NCBI GenBank assembly: GCA_017628205.1 | Contig: JAGBZO010000045.1 | Span: 151,883 to 215,882, forward strand | Source: Duodenibacillus sp. | Lineage (GTDB): Bacteria; Pseudomonadota; Gammaproteobacteria; Burkholderiales; Burkholderiaceae_F | DNA length: 64,000 bases | Direction of reading: 5' to 3' | Shown: piece by piece, positions 18,668 to 27,474 of the stretch | How positions within the stretch are numbered: the stretch's first letter is position 1 | How the letters are laid out: every line of letters begins with the position of its first letter | Notes under the pieces: generated by a model | Databases searched by the model: none | The model's input: only the letters and a program-made list of their open reading frames with translations | What the model was told of the DNA's origin: nothing | Made by a program: the position numbers and the translations under genes

Positions 18668-19702
18668 ATGGCAAGAGCCGAACACTTGTCGGAATTGGTT
18701 GATTTGTTGGTCCAACGCGGTGCCAAGACGGGACACATCCGTCGTTTGCTTCGAGCCTGGATGCATTTGGGCCCGTGGGAAGAGCGATCTAACGATCGAT
18801 ATCCCAAGCGGGTGGCCGAGTTCTTGCCGGAGTTCAAAAGCCGCTTGCAGGGCTTGTCTCGCGTTTTGCCGATCGAAAGTCGACAGCCCGACTCCATGAA
18901 GTTGATCGTCGGTTTGCATGACGGGGAGTGCGTGGAATCCGTTCTGTTGCCGCGACAGGCGCTGTGTATTTCGACCCAGGTCGGATGCGCCGTCGGCTGC
19001 GTGTTTTGCATGACGGGAAAAAGCGGCCTGATTCGCCAGTTAAGTAGTGCGGAGATTTTGGCTCAGGTGGCGGAAGCCCGCGCCATTCGCCCCAATCTGA
19101 AGAAGGTGGTTCTGATGGGGATGGGGGAACCGAGTCACAATCTCAAGGCGGTTTGCGAAGCCATCGAATTTATGGGGACGACGCTCGGCATGGCGCACAA
19201 AGAAATCGTTGTGTCCACCGTGGGCGATCGACGCTTGTTCGAGGTGTTGCCGACGCTGTCCGTCAAACCGGCCATTGCGCTGTCGTTGCATACGACGGAT
19301 AACGAGAAGCGTCGCCGTTTGTTGACCAACGCGGCTCCGCTTAGCGTGGAGGAAGTGTTGGAATCGACGCTGTCGTATGCGGAGGCTACGAAATACCCGG
19401 CTCAGATCGAATGGACCTTGATGGCCGGCGTGAACGATACGTTTGAGGAAGTGGAGCGTTTGGCCGATTTGCTTGAGGGCCGTTACGCGATGGTCAATTT
19501 CATCGCCGTCAATCCGATTGACGGTTCGCCGTATCAGCGTCCGAGCGATGCCCACATGCAGGATTTGATAACGATTCTGCGCCGTCGCGGCATTGTCGCG
19601 ACGATTCGTATGAGCGCAGCCCAAGACGTGGATGGCGGATGCGGACAGTTACGCGCCCGAGTAGTCGGCCGACAGAGTGAAGTACAAAAGGAAAACCAAT
19701 GA
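18668..19702 (+). CDS. RlmN-family radical SAM RNA methyltransferase
   Basis: This 344-residue protein has the radical-SAM cluster motif C107-x3-C111-x2-C114 (GCAVGCVFCMTG). It also has both extra cysteines of RlmN/Cfr chemistry, Cys100 in CISTQVGC and Cys325 in DVDGGCGQL. It should therefore methylate C2 or C8 of an adenine in RNA by a ping-pong mechanism. GMGEPSHN and SLHTTDNEKR are also family elements. The N-terminal ~90 residues look unlike canonical RlmN, so this may be a paralogue rather than the main A2503 enzyme. It follows ntrC, and its stop overlaps the next start by ATGA. No gene symbol is given because the target base is uncertain. Confidence 0.82.
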   Translation: MARAEHLSELVDLLVQRGAKTGHIRRLLRAWMHLGPWEERSNDRYPKRVAEFLPEFKSRLQGLSRVLPIESRQPDSMKLIVGLHDGECVESVLLPRQALCISTQVGCAVGCVFCMTGKSGLIRQLSSAEILAQVAEARAIRPNLKKVVLMGMGEPSHNLKAVCEAIEFMGTTLGMAHKEIVVSTVGDRRLFEVLPTLSVKPAIALSLHTTDNEKRRRLLTNAAPLSVEEVLESTLSYAEATKYPAQIEWTLMAGVNDTFEEVERLADLLEGRYAMVNFIAVNPIDGSPYQRPSDAHMQDLITILRRRGIVATIRMSAAQDVDGGCGQLRARVVGRQSEVQKENQ

Positions 19703-20151
19703 AACGACGCAGTCAAAAATTAAACCCCTCCAAAGCCAAAACGATGTGGTTGGCGTGGTTGACTTGGGGGGTGATGGGTTCGATTTTTGTTTTCGAGGAC
19801 GTTAGCGGCGGTACCGGGTGGTTGACGTTGTTGTTGACGGCGCCTTTTTGGTTGATGTTTGCCGTTTGGCCTGTTTTGTGGCTGTGGTTGGCAACCCGTC
19901 GCAATCCCGACTGGGTCGAGTTGGACGATGACATTATTGCCGGAGAGAAAATGGCCCGTCTCGTTCAGCACAACGGCGTGCGCTATGTCGACATGGACGC
20001 GTTCAGTTTTGTTTTCGGAACGCCGACCGATCTGGACTTCGTCAATATCCCGGGAGGTAACGAGCGATTCGTGACGATCGATACCGTTCGACCTTTTGCC
20101 AAAGACAACAAGCCGTTGGCCAAATGGTTGTCGGTCGTGGATTCGCTGTAA
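19699..20151 (+). CDS. Small membrane protein of unknown function
   Basis: I do not recognise this 150-residue protein. It has a basic N-terminus (KRRSQKLNPSKAK), two hydrophobic helices at about residues 16-33 and 40-65, then a soluble tail of about 80 residues rich in Asp. A cytosolic N-terminus and a cytosolic C-terminal domain are likely. It overlaps the RlmN-like gene by four bases (ATGA), so the two are translationally coupled. A bidirectional terminator ends the ntrBC-rlmN-like unit right after it. Confidence 0.7.
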   Translation: MKRRSQKLNPSKAKTMWLAWLTWGVMGSIFVFEDVSGGTGWLTLLLTAPFWLMFAVWPVLWLWLATRRNPDWVELDDDIIAGEKMARLVQHNGVRYVDMDAFSFVFGTPTDLDFVNIPGGNERFVTIDTVRPFAKDNKPLAKWLSVVDSL

Positions 20152-20164
20152 TCGAGGATGAAGT

Positions 20165-20201
20165 AAAAAAACGGCGTGTGCTTGGCACACGCCGTTTTTT
20201 T
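20165..20201. terminator. Bidirectional terminator between the converging ntrC and tol units
   Basis: ACGGCGTGTGC (20171-20181) pairs with GCACACGCCGT (20185-20195), flanked by A-run on the left and T-run on the right. It serves both the plus-strand unit and tolA, whose stop is at 20200. Confidence 0.93.
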
Positions 20202-21168
20202 AGTGGGTGTCTTCCACCGGATCGAAAGTGATTTCCATCGTGCGCGGCATGGGAGTGTGATCGCCCGGTTTGGGCAACGGATTGCACTTCAAAATAGCGC
20301 GCTCGACGGCCGTGTCAAACGCAGGCAGTCCGGACGACTTCAAGAGTCTGGGCGCCTGTGCGTGCTCGCCGTTGGGCAATAACGTCAACTGGTAAACCGC
20401 CTTGTGCGAGCCACGCGTCACGTTGCTCGGAACCGTGTACGTAATCCACGGTCGGATGCAAGCGGCTACACGGGTCGAGTACTGTGCTGACACGCGTCCC
20501 GTGAGATTTTGTTGACGAATGGTCGGATCGCCTTTGGTGGAACCAACTCGAGCCGAGTGAGCGGCGGGCGCATTGGCAATACGAGCCAGTTCGGCCTTAC
20601 GGATTTCTTCGGCCAAACGCTTTTGTTCGGCGGCCTCGCGTTTCTTTCGTTCGGCCTCGCGGCGACGCGCTTCTTCAATACGGCGCTTGCGTTCGGCTTC
20701 GGCTTTGCGTTTCTTTTCTTCGGCCAAGCGCTTGGCTTCCGCGCGTCGTTTTTCTTCAGCGATGCGCTTTTCTTCGGCTATGCGCTTTTCTTCGGCTATG
20801 CGTTTTTGTTCCGCAATACGCTTTTCTTCTTCAAGTTTGCGTTGCTCGGCCAGCTTGATCTCGGCTTCTTTGGCGGCAATTTCTTCCGGCGTCGGAGCGG
20901 GAGGTTTTGGCTCGGCCTTAGGCTCGGGTTCAGGTTTTGGTTCGGGGTCGGGCGGCGTCGGTTTCACCGCTTCTTTGCCACGTTCTTCGCTCGTGGCATC
21001 CTGAGGAGCCCACAGTTCGGCGTAGAACGTTTCGGATTCGGTTCGCCACTGCATGGCCGAAATGAGACCGACGACCAATAACGCGTGAACGGCCAAAGCC
21101 CCGGCGAAGCCGAAAGCTCCGTCGGATGCCTTATGGTTTGAGACGCGTTTGTTCATAGGCTGGGTCAT
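20200..21168 (-). CDS. tolA: Cell envelope protein TolA
   Basis: TolA links the TolQR motor to Pal in the outer membrane and helps outer-membrane constriction at division. The 322-residue protein has one transmembrane helix near residues 22-42 and a Pro/Glu/Lys-rich segment. A long Ala/Glu/Lys/Arg helix (about residues 95-200) carries RIAEEK repeats. A C-terminal TolA/TonB-like domain follows (about 225-322), with GSHKAVYQLTLLPNG and FDTAVERAI. GGAG precedes the ATG. It ends at a terminator and no tolB or pal follows. Confidence 0.92.
   Translation of the reverse strand: MTQPMNKRVSNHKASDGAFGFAGALAVHALLVVGLISAMQWRTESETFYAELWAPQDATSEERGKEAVKPTPPDPEPKPEPEPKAEPKPPAPTPEEIAAKEAEIKLAEQRKLEEEKRIAEQKRIAEEKRIAEEKRIAEEKRRAEAKRLAEEKKRKAEAERKRRIEEARRREAERKKREAAEQKRLAEEIRKAELARIANAPAAHSARVGSTKGDPTIRQQNLTGRVSAQYSTRVAACIRPWITYTVPSNVTRGSHKAVYQLTLLPNGEHAQAPRLLKSSGLPAFDTAVERAILKCNPLPKPGDHTPMPRTMEITFDPVEDTH
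20749..20820 (-). repeat. 18-bp tandem coding repeats in tolA
   Basis: About four 18-bp units encode RIAEEK-like hexapeptides. Two of them (20767-20784 and 20785-20802) are identical in DNA. They extend the helical domain and could change copy number by slippage without breaking the frame. Confidence 0.85.
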
Positions 21169-21179
21169 GCGGATCTCCG

Positions 21180-21611
21180 TTAACGGCGGGTCCGCTCGAT
21201 TTGCAATGCCAGACCGACGCGCTGAACGTCGGACTGTTGGAGTTGTTTCATGACGTTGACGACTTGTTCGTAACGTACGTCACGATCGGCGGCGATCACA
21301 ACCGGCGTTTCAGGTGCCCCTGCCTGAGCGCTCTTTACGTTGGCAACTAATGTTGCCAACTCGATCGGCTTGAGCCCTTTGTCTGTCTTGATACCCAACT
21401 TCCCATCGGCGTGAACGACCACTTCCACGACTTTCTGGGGTGCCGTGCTGGCCTTTTGGACGGACGGCAAATTGACGATGGACGGGTTGACAAAGGGAGC
21501 AGCCACCATCAAGATCACGACCAATACGAGCATGACGTCGATATAAGGCACGACGTTCATGTCGCTCATCAAGCGGCGCCGAGACCGAATTCGAGAACTT
21601 CCTAATGCCAT
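21180..21611 (-). CDS. tolR: Biopolymer transporter TolR (ExbD family)
   Basis: This 143-residue inner-membrane protein pairs with TolQ to use proton flow. There is one N-terminal transmembrane helix (about residues 20-42) that begins with the family aspartate in MNVVPYIDVMLVLVVILMV. A periplasmic domain follows. It is 11 bp before tolA and 17 bp after tolQ on the minus strand, so all belong to one operon. Confidence 0.94.
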   Translation of the reverse strand: MALGSSRIRSRRRLMSDMNVVPYIDVMLVLVVILMVAAPFVNPSIVNLPSVQKASTAPQKVVEVVVHADGKLGIKTDKGLKPIELATLVANVKSAQAGAPETPVVIAADRDVRYEQVVNVMKQLQQSDVQRVGLALQIERTRR

Positions 21612-21628
21612 GATGACGACTCTTGAGG

Positions 21629-22294
21629 TTAATGCTGACGAGCGAGGATGTTCAAAAATTCCTCGGAGAAGCTGTCAAAGCGATTCGTGATACGGTCAAG
21701 ACGGGTGGCGAAATAATTGTAAGCGGCGGTCGCGGGAATGGCGGCGAACAAACCGATGGCCGTAGCGACCAATGCTTCGGCAATCCCCGGGGCCACGACG
21801 GCCAACGAGACGTTGTCGAGCGTGGACAAGCCGGTAAAGGCGTTCATGATGCCCCAGACGGTGCCAAAGAGCCCGATGTACGGGGAGACGGAACCGATGG
21901 AAGCAAGCAACGGCAAGCCGCGTTCAAGGTCGTCCAACTCGCGTTGATAAACGGCGTTCATGCCGCGACGAACGCCCGAGAGCAATTCGCCTTCTGCTTT
22001 TCCGGATAACTTTAGGTACTCGGTCATGCCGGCGGCAAAAATACGTTCTTCGGCGCCGGAACGGTCGCGACGTGAGGTGGCCGTTTCAAACAACTGGGCC
22101 AAATCGGCGCCGGACCAGAAGCGTTTTTCAAATTCGTTGGTCTGTTTCATGGCGCGGGACAGGACGATTCCCTTGCTGAAAATGGTCGCCCAACTGAGAA
22201 GGGATGCGAAGACCAAAATGCCCATGACGATTTTGACCACGAGCGAAGCGTTCATCACCAACGTGACGATGGAAAGATCGGCGGAAGGAGTCAT
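21629..22294 (-). CDS. tolQ: Tol-Pal motor protein TolQ
   Basis: TolQ is the pentameric proton-channel subunit of the Tol motor (MotA/TolQ/ExbB family). The 221-residue protein has a first helix near residues 15-37 and paired helices in the C-terminal half, with the family segments GTVWGIMNAFTGLS and APGIAEALVATAIGLFAAIP. The ATG at 22294 is chosen. A longer in-frame extension of 33 residues overlaps ybgC and does not look like TolQ. Confidence 0.94.
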   Translation of the reverse strand: MTPSADLSIVTLVMNASLVVKIVMGILVFASLLSWATIFSKGIVLSRAMKQTNEFEKRFWSGADLAQLFETATSRRDRSGAEERIFAAGMTEYLKLSGKAEGELLSGVRRGMNAVYQRELDDLERGLPLLASIGSVSPYIGLFGTVWGIMNAFTGLSTLDNVSLAVVAPGIAEALVATAIGLFAAIPATAAYNYFATRLDRITNRFDSFSEEFLNILARQH

Positions 22295-22299
22295 TTTGT

Positions 22300-22722
22300 T
22301 CAGTTCTCCGTGTCCAAATACGGTAAAAGGCTGTTGAAAATCGAGTCGGGAAGGACGACGGGATTCCCTTTGACGGGGTCGACGGAGGCACAACGTACGG
22401 TTGCCGTCGTCATCAATTGGTCGTCACGATAAATTTTTTGTTCAAAAATGAAGCTGGCGCGGCGCAGCCCGATCAGGCGGGTGCGAACGGTCAGCATGTC
22501 ATCGAGCTGAGCGGGGCGACGGTAATTGATCTCGATGCCGGCCACGACAAAAATCGGTTGACCGCTTTTCTTCATGGCGTTTTGCTCGAAGCCGATGGAT
22601 CGCAGCATGTCCGTGCGACCGCGCTCCATGAATTTCAAGTAATTGGAGTGATAAACGATGCCGCCGGCATCGGTGTCTTCCCAGTAAATACGTACGGGAA
22701 TGTCAAAATATTTCGGGGCCAT
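22300..22722 (-). CDS. ybgC: Tol-Pal associated acyl-CoA thioesterase YbgC
   Basis: This hot-dog fold thioesterase of 140 residues is the usual first gene of tol-pal operons. The signature WEDTDAGGIVYHSNYLKF lies near residues 13-30, with the catalytic Asp in DTD. Its substrate in vivo is not settled for the family. The start is uncertain: ATG 22722 gives MAPKYFDIPV, ATG 22752 is an in-frame alternative, and neither has a clear ribosome site. It lies 5 bp before tolQ. Confidence 0.92.
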   Translation of the reverse strand: MAPKYFDIPVRIYWEDTDAGGIVYHSNYLKFMERGRTDMLRSIGFEQNAMKKSGQPIFVVAGIEINYRRPAQLDDMLTVRTRLIGLRRASFIFEQKIYRDDQLMTTATVRCASVDPVKGNPVVLPDSIFNSLLPYLDTEN

Positions 22723-22852
22723 GTGTGTAAATTGTTTTCGTTGGGTTTGCATTGGACACAAAATCCGTCAAAATCCAATGCGTGGTCCGTTTTTCTAATT
22801 GAGGCTAACGGGCAAAGTATATTGGATTTCCTATAGGCTGATAAGAAGAAAC

Positions 22853-25081
22853 GTGTCGCGGTTGCATTGTTTTTCACGCTTGGTACAACGTGCGTTGGTC
22901 GTGACGGGGATCGCTCTTTTGGTCGGTGCTTGCGACAAACCCGTCAATTCCCCGCAGGCATTGGCCGAATACGAGCACAACACGCTCTTTTCGAGTTTCT
23001 CCGGGCGCAGTCCGAAAACACTCGATCCGCAGGTATCCTATTCCTCGGACGAGTCGCTTTATACGTATGCCGTTTATGAGACGCTCTACGGTTACCACTA
23101 TTTGAAGCGGCCCTACGAAATCGTTCCCCGAACGGCAGAGCGTTTGGTCGAGCCGACGTATCTGGACCGAGAGGGGCGCGTATTGCCCTCCGATGCGGCT
23201 CCCGAAACCATTGCCACGAGCGTTTATCGAATTCCCATTAAAAAGGGTGTCAAGTTTGCGCCTCATCCGGCTTTTGCCAGGGATGAACAAGGACGTTATC
23301 GATATCACGCGTTATCACCCGAACGGGCCTCGGCGCTCGACAGTCCCTTGCAACTCGAATACCACCAGACGCGCGAGTTGACCGCACACGACTACGCGTA
23401 CGGCATCAAGCGCTTAGCGAATCCGTTGATTGTCAGTCCGTTGTTGAGCGTGATGGCTCCGACGATCGTCGGGTTGGACGACTTGGCCAAAACGCTGCGA
23501 CAACAAACAAAAGCCTTCCAAAGCGAAGGCTGGGTCGACATGCGACGATATGACTGTGCCGGCATTCGCGCGATTGACGATTACACGATCGAATTGCGGA
23601 TTCACGGCAAGTACCCCCAATTCGTCAATTGGCTCACGATGAACTTTTTTGCTCCCGTACCGTGGGAGGCGGAACGGTTCTACGCCAACGAACACCTGCG
23701 TCGCAACAATATTTCGCTGAGTACTTGGCCGGTTGGAACGGGGCCCTATTATTTGGCGGAATCCAAGCAAAACCGACGGCACGTGCTCGCGCGCAATCCC
23801 AACTATCGGGCGGATCCGTATCCGTGCGAGGGGGAACAAACGGATCGAGACAAAGGGCTTTTGGTCGATTGCGGCAAGCCGATGCCGTTCATCGATCGCG
23901 TCGTCATGCAGCTGGAAAAAGAAGCGGTGTCGACTACGACGAAGTTCCTGCAGGGTTACTACGACAGTCCGCAAATTTCTCGTGTCGATACGGGGCAGGG
24001 ATATCTGGTCGCCGCCCAAGACGATCCGAACAAGGCGAAACTCTACGAGAGCAAAAAATTGCAATTTCCGACGACCGTCGAGGCATCCGTTTGGTATATG
24101 GGATTCAATTGGCTTGATCCGGTCGTAGGAGGAGGTACGAGCGCCGAGCAGGCCGAGCGCAATCGCAAGTTGCGTCAGGCGATCAGTATCGCGGTCGATT
24201 GGGAAGAGCAAATCGCCATCTTTGAAAAAGGGCAAGGACAGGCGGCGCACGGGCCTTTGCCCCCGAGTCTGTTCGGTTGGCGGGATGACGGCGTGTCGGC
24301 GTTCAATCCCGTGGTGTATCGACGCGATGCGGATGGTCGCGTCGTCAGACGTTCGATTGAGGAGGCCAAGGAGTTGATGCGACAGGCCGGTTATCCGAAC
24401 GGGCGCGACGCACAAACCGGCAAACCGTTGGTGCTCAATTTCGACTGGCAGGGCACCTCGCCGGGGTCCAAGGCGTTTTTGGATTGGTTCTCCAGGCAAT
24501 TTGCCAAGATCGGCATTCAGTTGGAAATTCGTGCGACCGATTACAACCGATTCCAGGACAAGATGAACAAGGGCGTGGCGCAAATTTACTATTGGGGATG
24601 GTTGGCCGATTATCCCGACGCGGAGAATTTTTTGTTCCTGTTGTACGGGCCCAATAGCAAGGCGGGCTCGGGCAGCGGTGGGGAAAATGCCAGCAATTTC
24701 CGACATGCCCGATATGATCGTCTGTTCGAGGTGATGAAGATGACGCCCGACGGTCCCGCAAAGCAACGACTCATCGACGAGATGATTTCCATTGCTCAAC
24801 ACGAAGCGCCATGGAGCTTCGGCTACTACCCGACAAGTGCGGCCGCATTGCATCATTGGGTGAAAAATGGCAAGCCGACCTCGACCGTTCGCAATAACAT
24901 CCAATATTTGCGTATTGACGCGCAAGAACGTGCGAAGTCGATCGCTCAGTGGAATCAACCGATTGTATGGCCGTGGATCGCACTGATTTTCGTCGGTGCA
25001 CTCGGCGCCTGGAGCGTTCGCAGGCACGTTAGACGTAACGCGGGGGCGTCGGCCCGACGTCGACAAAGGATTCGAGCATGA
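22853..25081 (+). CDS. Peptide ABC transporter substrate-binding lipoprotein (SBP family 5)
   Basis: This 742-residue periplasmic binding protein of the oligopeptide/dipeptide family has a lipobox LVGAC with acylated Cys27 after a short signal peptide, if translation starts at GTG 22853. The SBP_bac_5 fold is recognisable from SPKTLDPQVSYSSDE at the N-terminus and the NFDWQGTSPGSKAF/YYWGWLADYPD segments. Unusually, the C-terminus has another hydrophobic helix (WPWIALIFVGALGAWSV) and a basic end, predicting a second membrane anchor. It overlaps the next permease by ATGA. The layout binding protein, permease, permease, fused ATPase matches yejABEF. A peptide substrate is inferred. Confidence 0.85.
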   Translation: MSRLHCFSRLVQRALVVTGIALLVGACDKPVNSPQALAEYEHNTLFSSFSGRSPKTLDPQVSYSSDESLYTYAVYETLYGYHYLKRPYEIVPRTAERLVEPTYLDREGRVLPSDAAPETIATSVYRIPIKKGVKFAPHPAFARDEQGRYRYHALSPERASALDSPLQLEYHQTRELTAHDYAYGIKRLANPLIVSPLLSVMAPTIVGLDDLAKTLRQQTKAFQSEGWVDMRRYDCAGIRAIDDYTIELRIHGKYPQFVNWLTMNFFAPVPWEAERFYANEHLRRNNISLSTWPVGTGPYYLAESKQNRRHVLARNPNYRADPYPCEGEQTDRDKGLLVDCGKPMPFIDRVVMQLEKEAVSTTTKFLQGYYDSPQISRVDTGQGYLVAAQDDPNKAKLYESKKLQFPTTVEASVWYMGFNWLDPVVGGGTSAEQAERNRKLRQAISIAVDWEEQIAIFEKGQGQAAHGPLPPSLFGWRDDGVSAFNPVVYRRDADGRVVRRSIEEAKELMRQAGYPNGRDAQTGKPLVLNFDWQGTSPGSKAFLDWFSRQFAKIGIQLEIRATDYNRFQDKMNKGVAQIYYWGWLADYPDAENFLFLLYGPNSKAGSGSGGENASNFRHARYDRLFEVMKMTPDGPAKQRLIDEMISIAQHEAPWSFGYYPTSAAALHHWVKNGKPTSTVRNNIQYLRIDAQERAKSIAQWNQPIVWPWIALIFVGALGAWSVRRHVRRNAGASARRRQRIRA

Positions 25082-26055
25082 TTCGCTATTTGATTCGTCG
25101 CATTCTCTACGGCGCATTGATCCTGCTGGGGGTCAACGTACTGACGTTTGTTCTCTTTTTTGCGGTCAATACGCCCGATGACATGGCACGCCTGTCCATT
25201 GGAGGTCGCTATGTGACGAGCGAAGCGATCGAACAGTGGAAGCAGACGCACGGCTACGACTTGCCTTTGTTTTGGAACGAGCGGGAAGAGGGCGTGAACA
25301 AGGCGACCGAAACCATTTTCTACACGCGCTCGGTACCGTTGTTGAAAGGCGATTTCGGCCAATCCGATGCGGGACGCAGCATCAACCGTGAAATCCTCGA
25401 ACGCGTCGGACCCTCGCTGGCTTTGGCCGTGCCCACTTTTATTTTGGGCGTTTTCGTCATGGTGACGTTTTCGTTGTTGTTGGTGTTGGTCAGGCGGACG
25501 CGACTTGAATGGGCGGGCATAGCCATGAGTGTCGCCATCATGAGCGTGTCGGGACTCTTTTACATCATCGTCGGCCAGTGGTTGTTTGCCAAAACGTTGC
25601 GGTGGGTGCCTGTTTCCGGTTTTATGGACGGTTGGTCCATGACATCGTTTCTTATTTTGCCCATTGCCATCGGTATTTTTTCGCGATTGGGCGGCGATAC
25701 GTTGCTTTATCGAAGCATGTTTTTGGAAGAAATCGGCAAGGATTACGTTCGAACGGCTCGCGCCAAAGGCGCCGGCGAGTTGCGCGTGTTGTTCCGACAT
25801 GTTTTGCGTAACGCCTTATTGCCGATTCTGACCAGCACGGTTGCCGTTTTGCCGATGTTGTTCATGGGCTCGTTGATTATGGAAAACTTCTTTGGCATCC
25901 CCGGTCTGGGGTCGTACACGATCGACGCGATCAACGCGCAAGACTTTTCCATCGTACGAGCCATGGTGTTTCTCGGTACGTTCGCTTATATCGTCGGCTT
26001 GATCGCCACGGACATCGCCTATACGTTGGCCGATCCCCGTATTCGATTGAAGTAG
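25078..26055 (+). CDS. Peptide ABC transporter permease (OppB/YejB-like)
   Basis: This 325-residue inner-membrane permease starts with the RRILYGALILLGVNVLTFVLFF helix typical of the OppB/DppB class. There are about six transmembrane helices. The cytosolic EAA loop is YVRTARAKGAGELRVLFRH, followed by LRNALLPI. It is translationally coupled to the binding-protein gene by a four-base overlap and followed by the second permease after 18 bp. Confidence 0.9.
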   Translation: MIRYLIRRILYGALILLGVNVLTFVLFFAVNTPDDMARLSIGGRYVTSEAIEQWKQTHGYDLPLFWNEREEGVNKATETIFYTRSVPLLKGDFGQSDAGRSINREILERVGPSLALAVPTFILGVFVMVTFSLLLVLVRRTRLEWAGIAMSVAIMSVSGLFYIIVGQWLFAKTLRWVPVSGFMDGWSMTSFLILPIAIGIFSRLGGDTLLYRSMFLEEIGKDYVRTARAKGAGELRVLFRHVLRNALLPILTSTVAVLPMLFMGSLIMENFFGIPGLGSYTIDAINAQDFSIVRAMVFLGTFAYIVGLIATDIAYTLADPRIRLK

Positions 26056-26073
26056 AACAAAGGGGAGAGCAAG

Positions 26074-27462
26074 GTGAAATTTGTCGTTTTGTATACGGAC
26101 GTCGTGTTATGGTCGGTCGTCCTTTTGCTCGCACTGTATGTGCGGCACGTGCTTCGCACGGATGCGTTGCGTCAGAAATGGCGCGGCGTGCTGAGAAATC
26201 GAACGGCAACGGCCAGCGCCGCCGTCTTGGCCGTCTTCTTTCTCATCGCCTTGGCCGACAGCGTTCACTACCGTCCCCGATTGGAGCAAACGGGAGGGAG
26301 CGTCGCGTACGACACCCAAACCGTTTCTCTCATGGATACGCTGATCGGTCAACGCATTGCCGGTCGGGAACGCAGTTATTCCGCTCCTTTTGCTTTTCGC
26401 GAGTTTGACAAGACGACCAAAATCATCGACGGAAAGCCTATCCGCGACTACCATCGGCTCAACGGCGTCGATCCTTCGACGAGTGATAAAGACATCGGAA
26501 TGAAACGATTGCGCCAAGTCGAAGTCGGAGTCGTGGCCGGATTGGGAGCCGTCATCTTGTTTTGGGTTGTTTTGTCCGTGATCGCGGCCAAAGCGAGTCG
26601 TTGCAAGGCCAGGGCCGCTTTCGCTCGGTTGGCTCGACGAGACAATCCATGGCGACCGGTCATCACCGTGGCGTTGATCGTGGTGTTTTTGGCGGCCTTT
26701 CTTGGCATCGTTTGGCCGCATTGGCACGTGCTCGGAACGGACACGACCGGCAACGACGTGTTGTACGTCGCGCTCAAGTCGGTGCGTACAGCGATGGTCA
26801 TCGGGATTTTGTCGATTCTCGCCACGTTGCCGTTCGCCGTCGTTCTGGGAATCTGTGCGGGCTATTTCAAGGGCTGGGTCGACGATCTCGTGCAGTACGT
26901 TTATACGACGATTTCATCCATTCCTTCGGTTCTGTTGATCGCCGCCTCCGTTTTGATGATTCAGGTGTTCATTGACAAAAATCCCGGTCTATATGAAACA
27001 GGTTTGGAGCGCGCGGATTTGCGTCTGTTTTTGTTGGCGCTCATTATCGGGGTGACCGGTTGGGCCGGTTTGGCCCGCTTGTTGCGCGCCGAAACGATGA
27101 AAGTGTCGGCAATGGATTTCGTGTCGGCGGCCAAAGCGTTCGGGGTCGGTCATTGGCGCATCATGATGCGCCACGTATTACCCAACGTGATGCATATTGT
27201 TTTGATCGTGGCCGTCTTGGATTTTTCAGGGATCGTTTTGTATGAAGCCGTTTTGTCCTATGTCGGCGTTGGTGTGGACCCCGTGATGGAATCGTTCGGA
27301 TCGATGATCAATGCAGCGGCGGTTGAGATGAGCCGATCCCCCATGATTTGGTGGAATTTGTTGGGAAGCTTTTTGTTTATGGTCACGATGGTATTGGCGG
27401 CCAATCTGTTCGCCTCCGGCGTCAGAGAAGCGTTCGACCCTCGCTCCGATCGTCAGGGATAA
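26074..27462 (+). CDS. Peptide ABC transporter permease (OppC/YejE-like), extended
   Basis: The second membrane subunit is 462 residues, longer than most OppC proteins (about 300). It has an extra N-terminal helix (residues 5-23) and the OppC N-terminal helix near 45-60. A periplasmic segment of about 90 residues contains the conserved LGTDTTGNDVLY after another helix pair. The core permease carries the EAA loop SAAKAFGVGHWRIMMRHVLPN. The LGTD-GND element is characteristic of OppC/DppC. It is followed by the ATPase after 12 bp. Confidence 0.88.
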   Translation: MKFVVLYTDVVLWSVVLLLALYVRHVLRTDALRQKWRGVLRNRTATASAAVLAVFFLIALADSVHYRPRLEQTGGSVAYDTQTVSLMDTLIGQRIAGRERSYSAPFAFREFDKTTKIIDGKPIRDYHRLNGVDPSTSDKDIGMKRLRQVEVGVVAGLGAVILFWVVLSVIAAKASRCKARAAFARLARRDNPWRPVITVALIVVFLAAFLGIVWPHWHVLGTDTTGNDVLYVALKSVRTAMVIGILSILATLPFAVVLGICAGYFKGWVDDLVQYVYTTISSIPSVLLIAASVLMIQVFIDKNPGLYETGLERADLRLFLLALIIGVTGWAGLARLLRAETMKVSAMDFVSAAKAFGVGHWRIMMRHVLPNVMHIVLIVAVLDFSGIVLYEAVLSYVGVGVDPVMESFGSMINAAAVEMSRSPMIWWNLLGSFLFMVTMVLAANLFASGVREAFDPRSDRQG

Positions 27463-27474
27463 GGAGAGGTCACG

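Noticed and set aside
18668-19702. A Cfr-type antibiotic resistance methyltransferase
   Set aside because: The sequence around the cluster (CISTQVGC) follows RlmN rather than Cfr, and the chromosomal housekeeping context gives no sign of a resistance element.
20749-20820. Short tandem repeats that could be mistaken for a CRISPR-like array
   Set aside because: No spacers; the 18-bp units are in frame and encode the TolA helix.
20509-21081. Plus-strand frames rich in Phe, Gly and Ser opposite tolA
   Set aside because: They are the complement of the low-complexity Glu/Lys repeat region of tolA.
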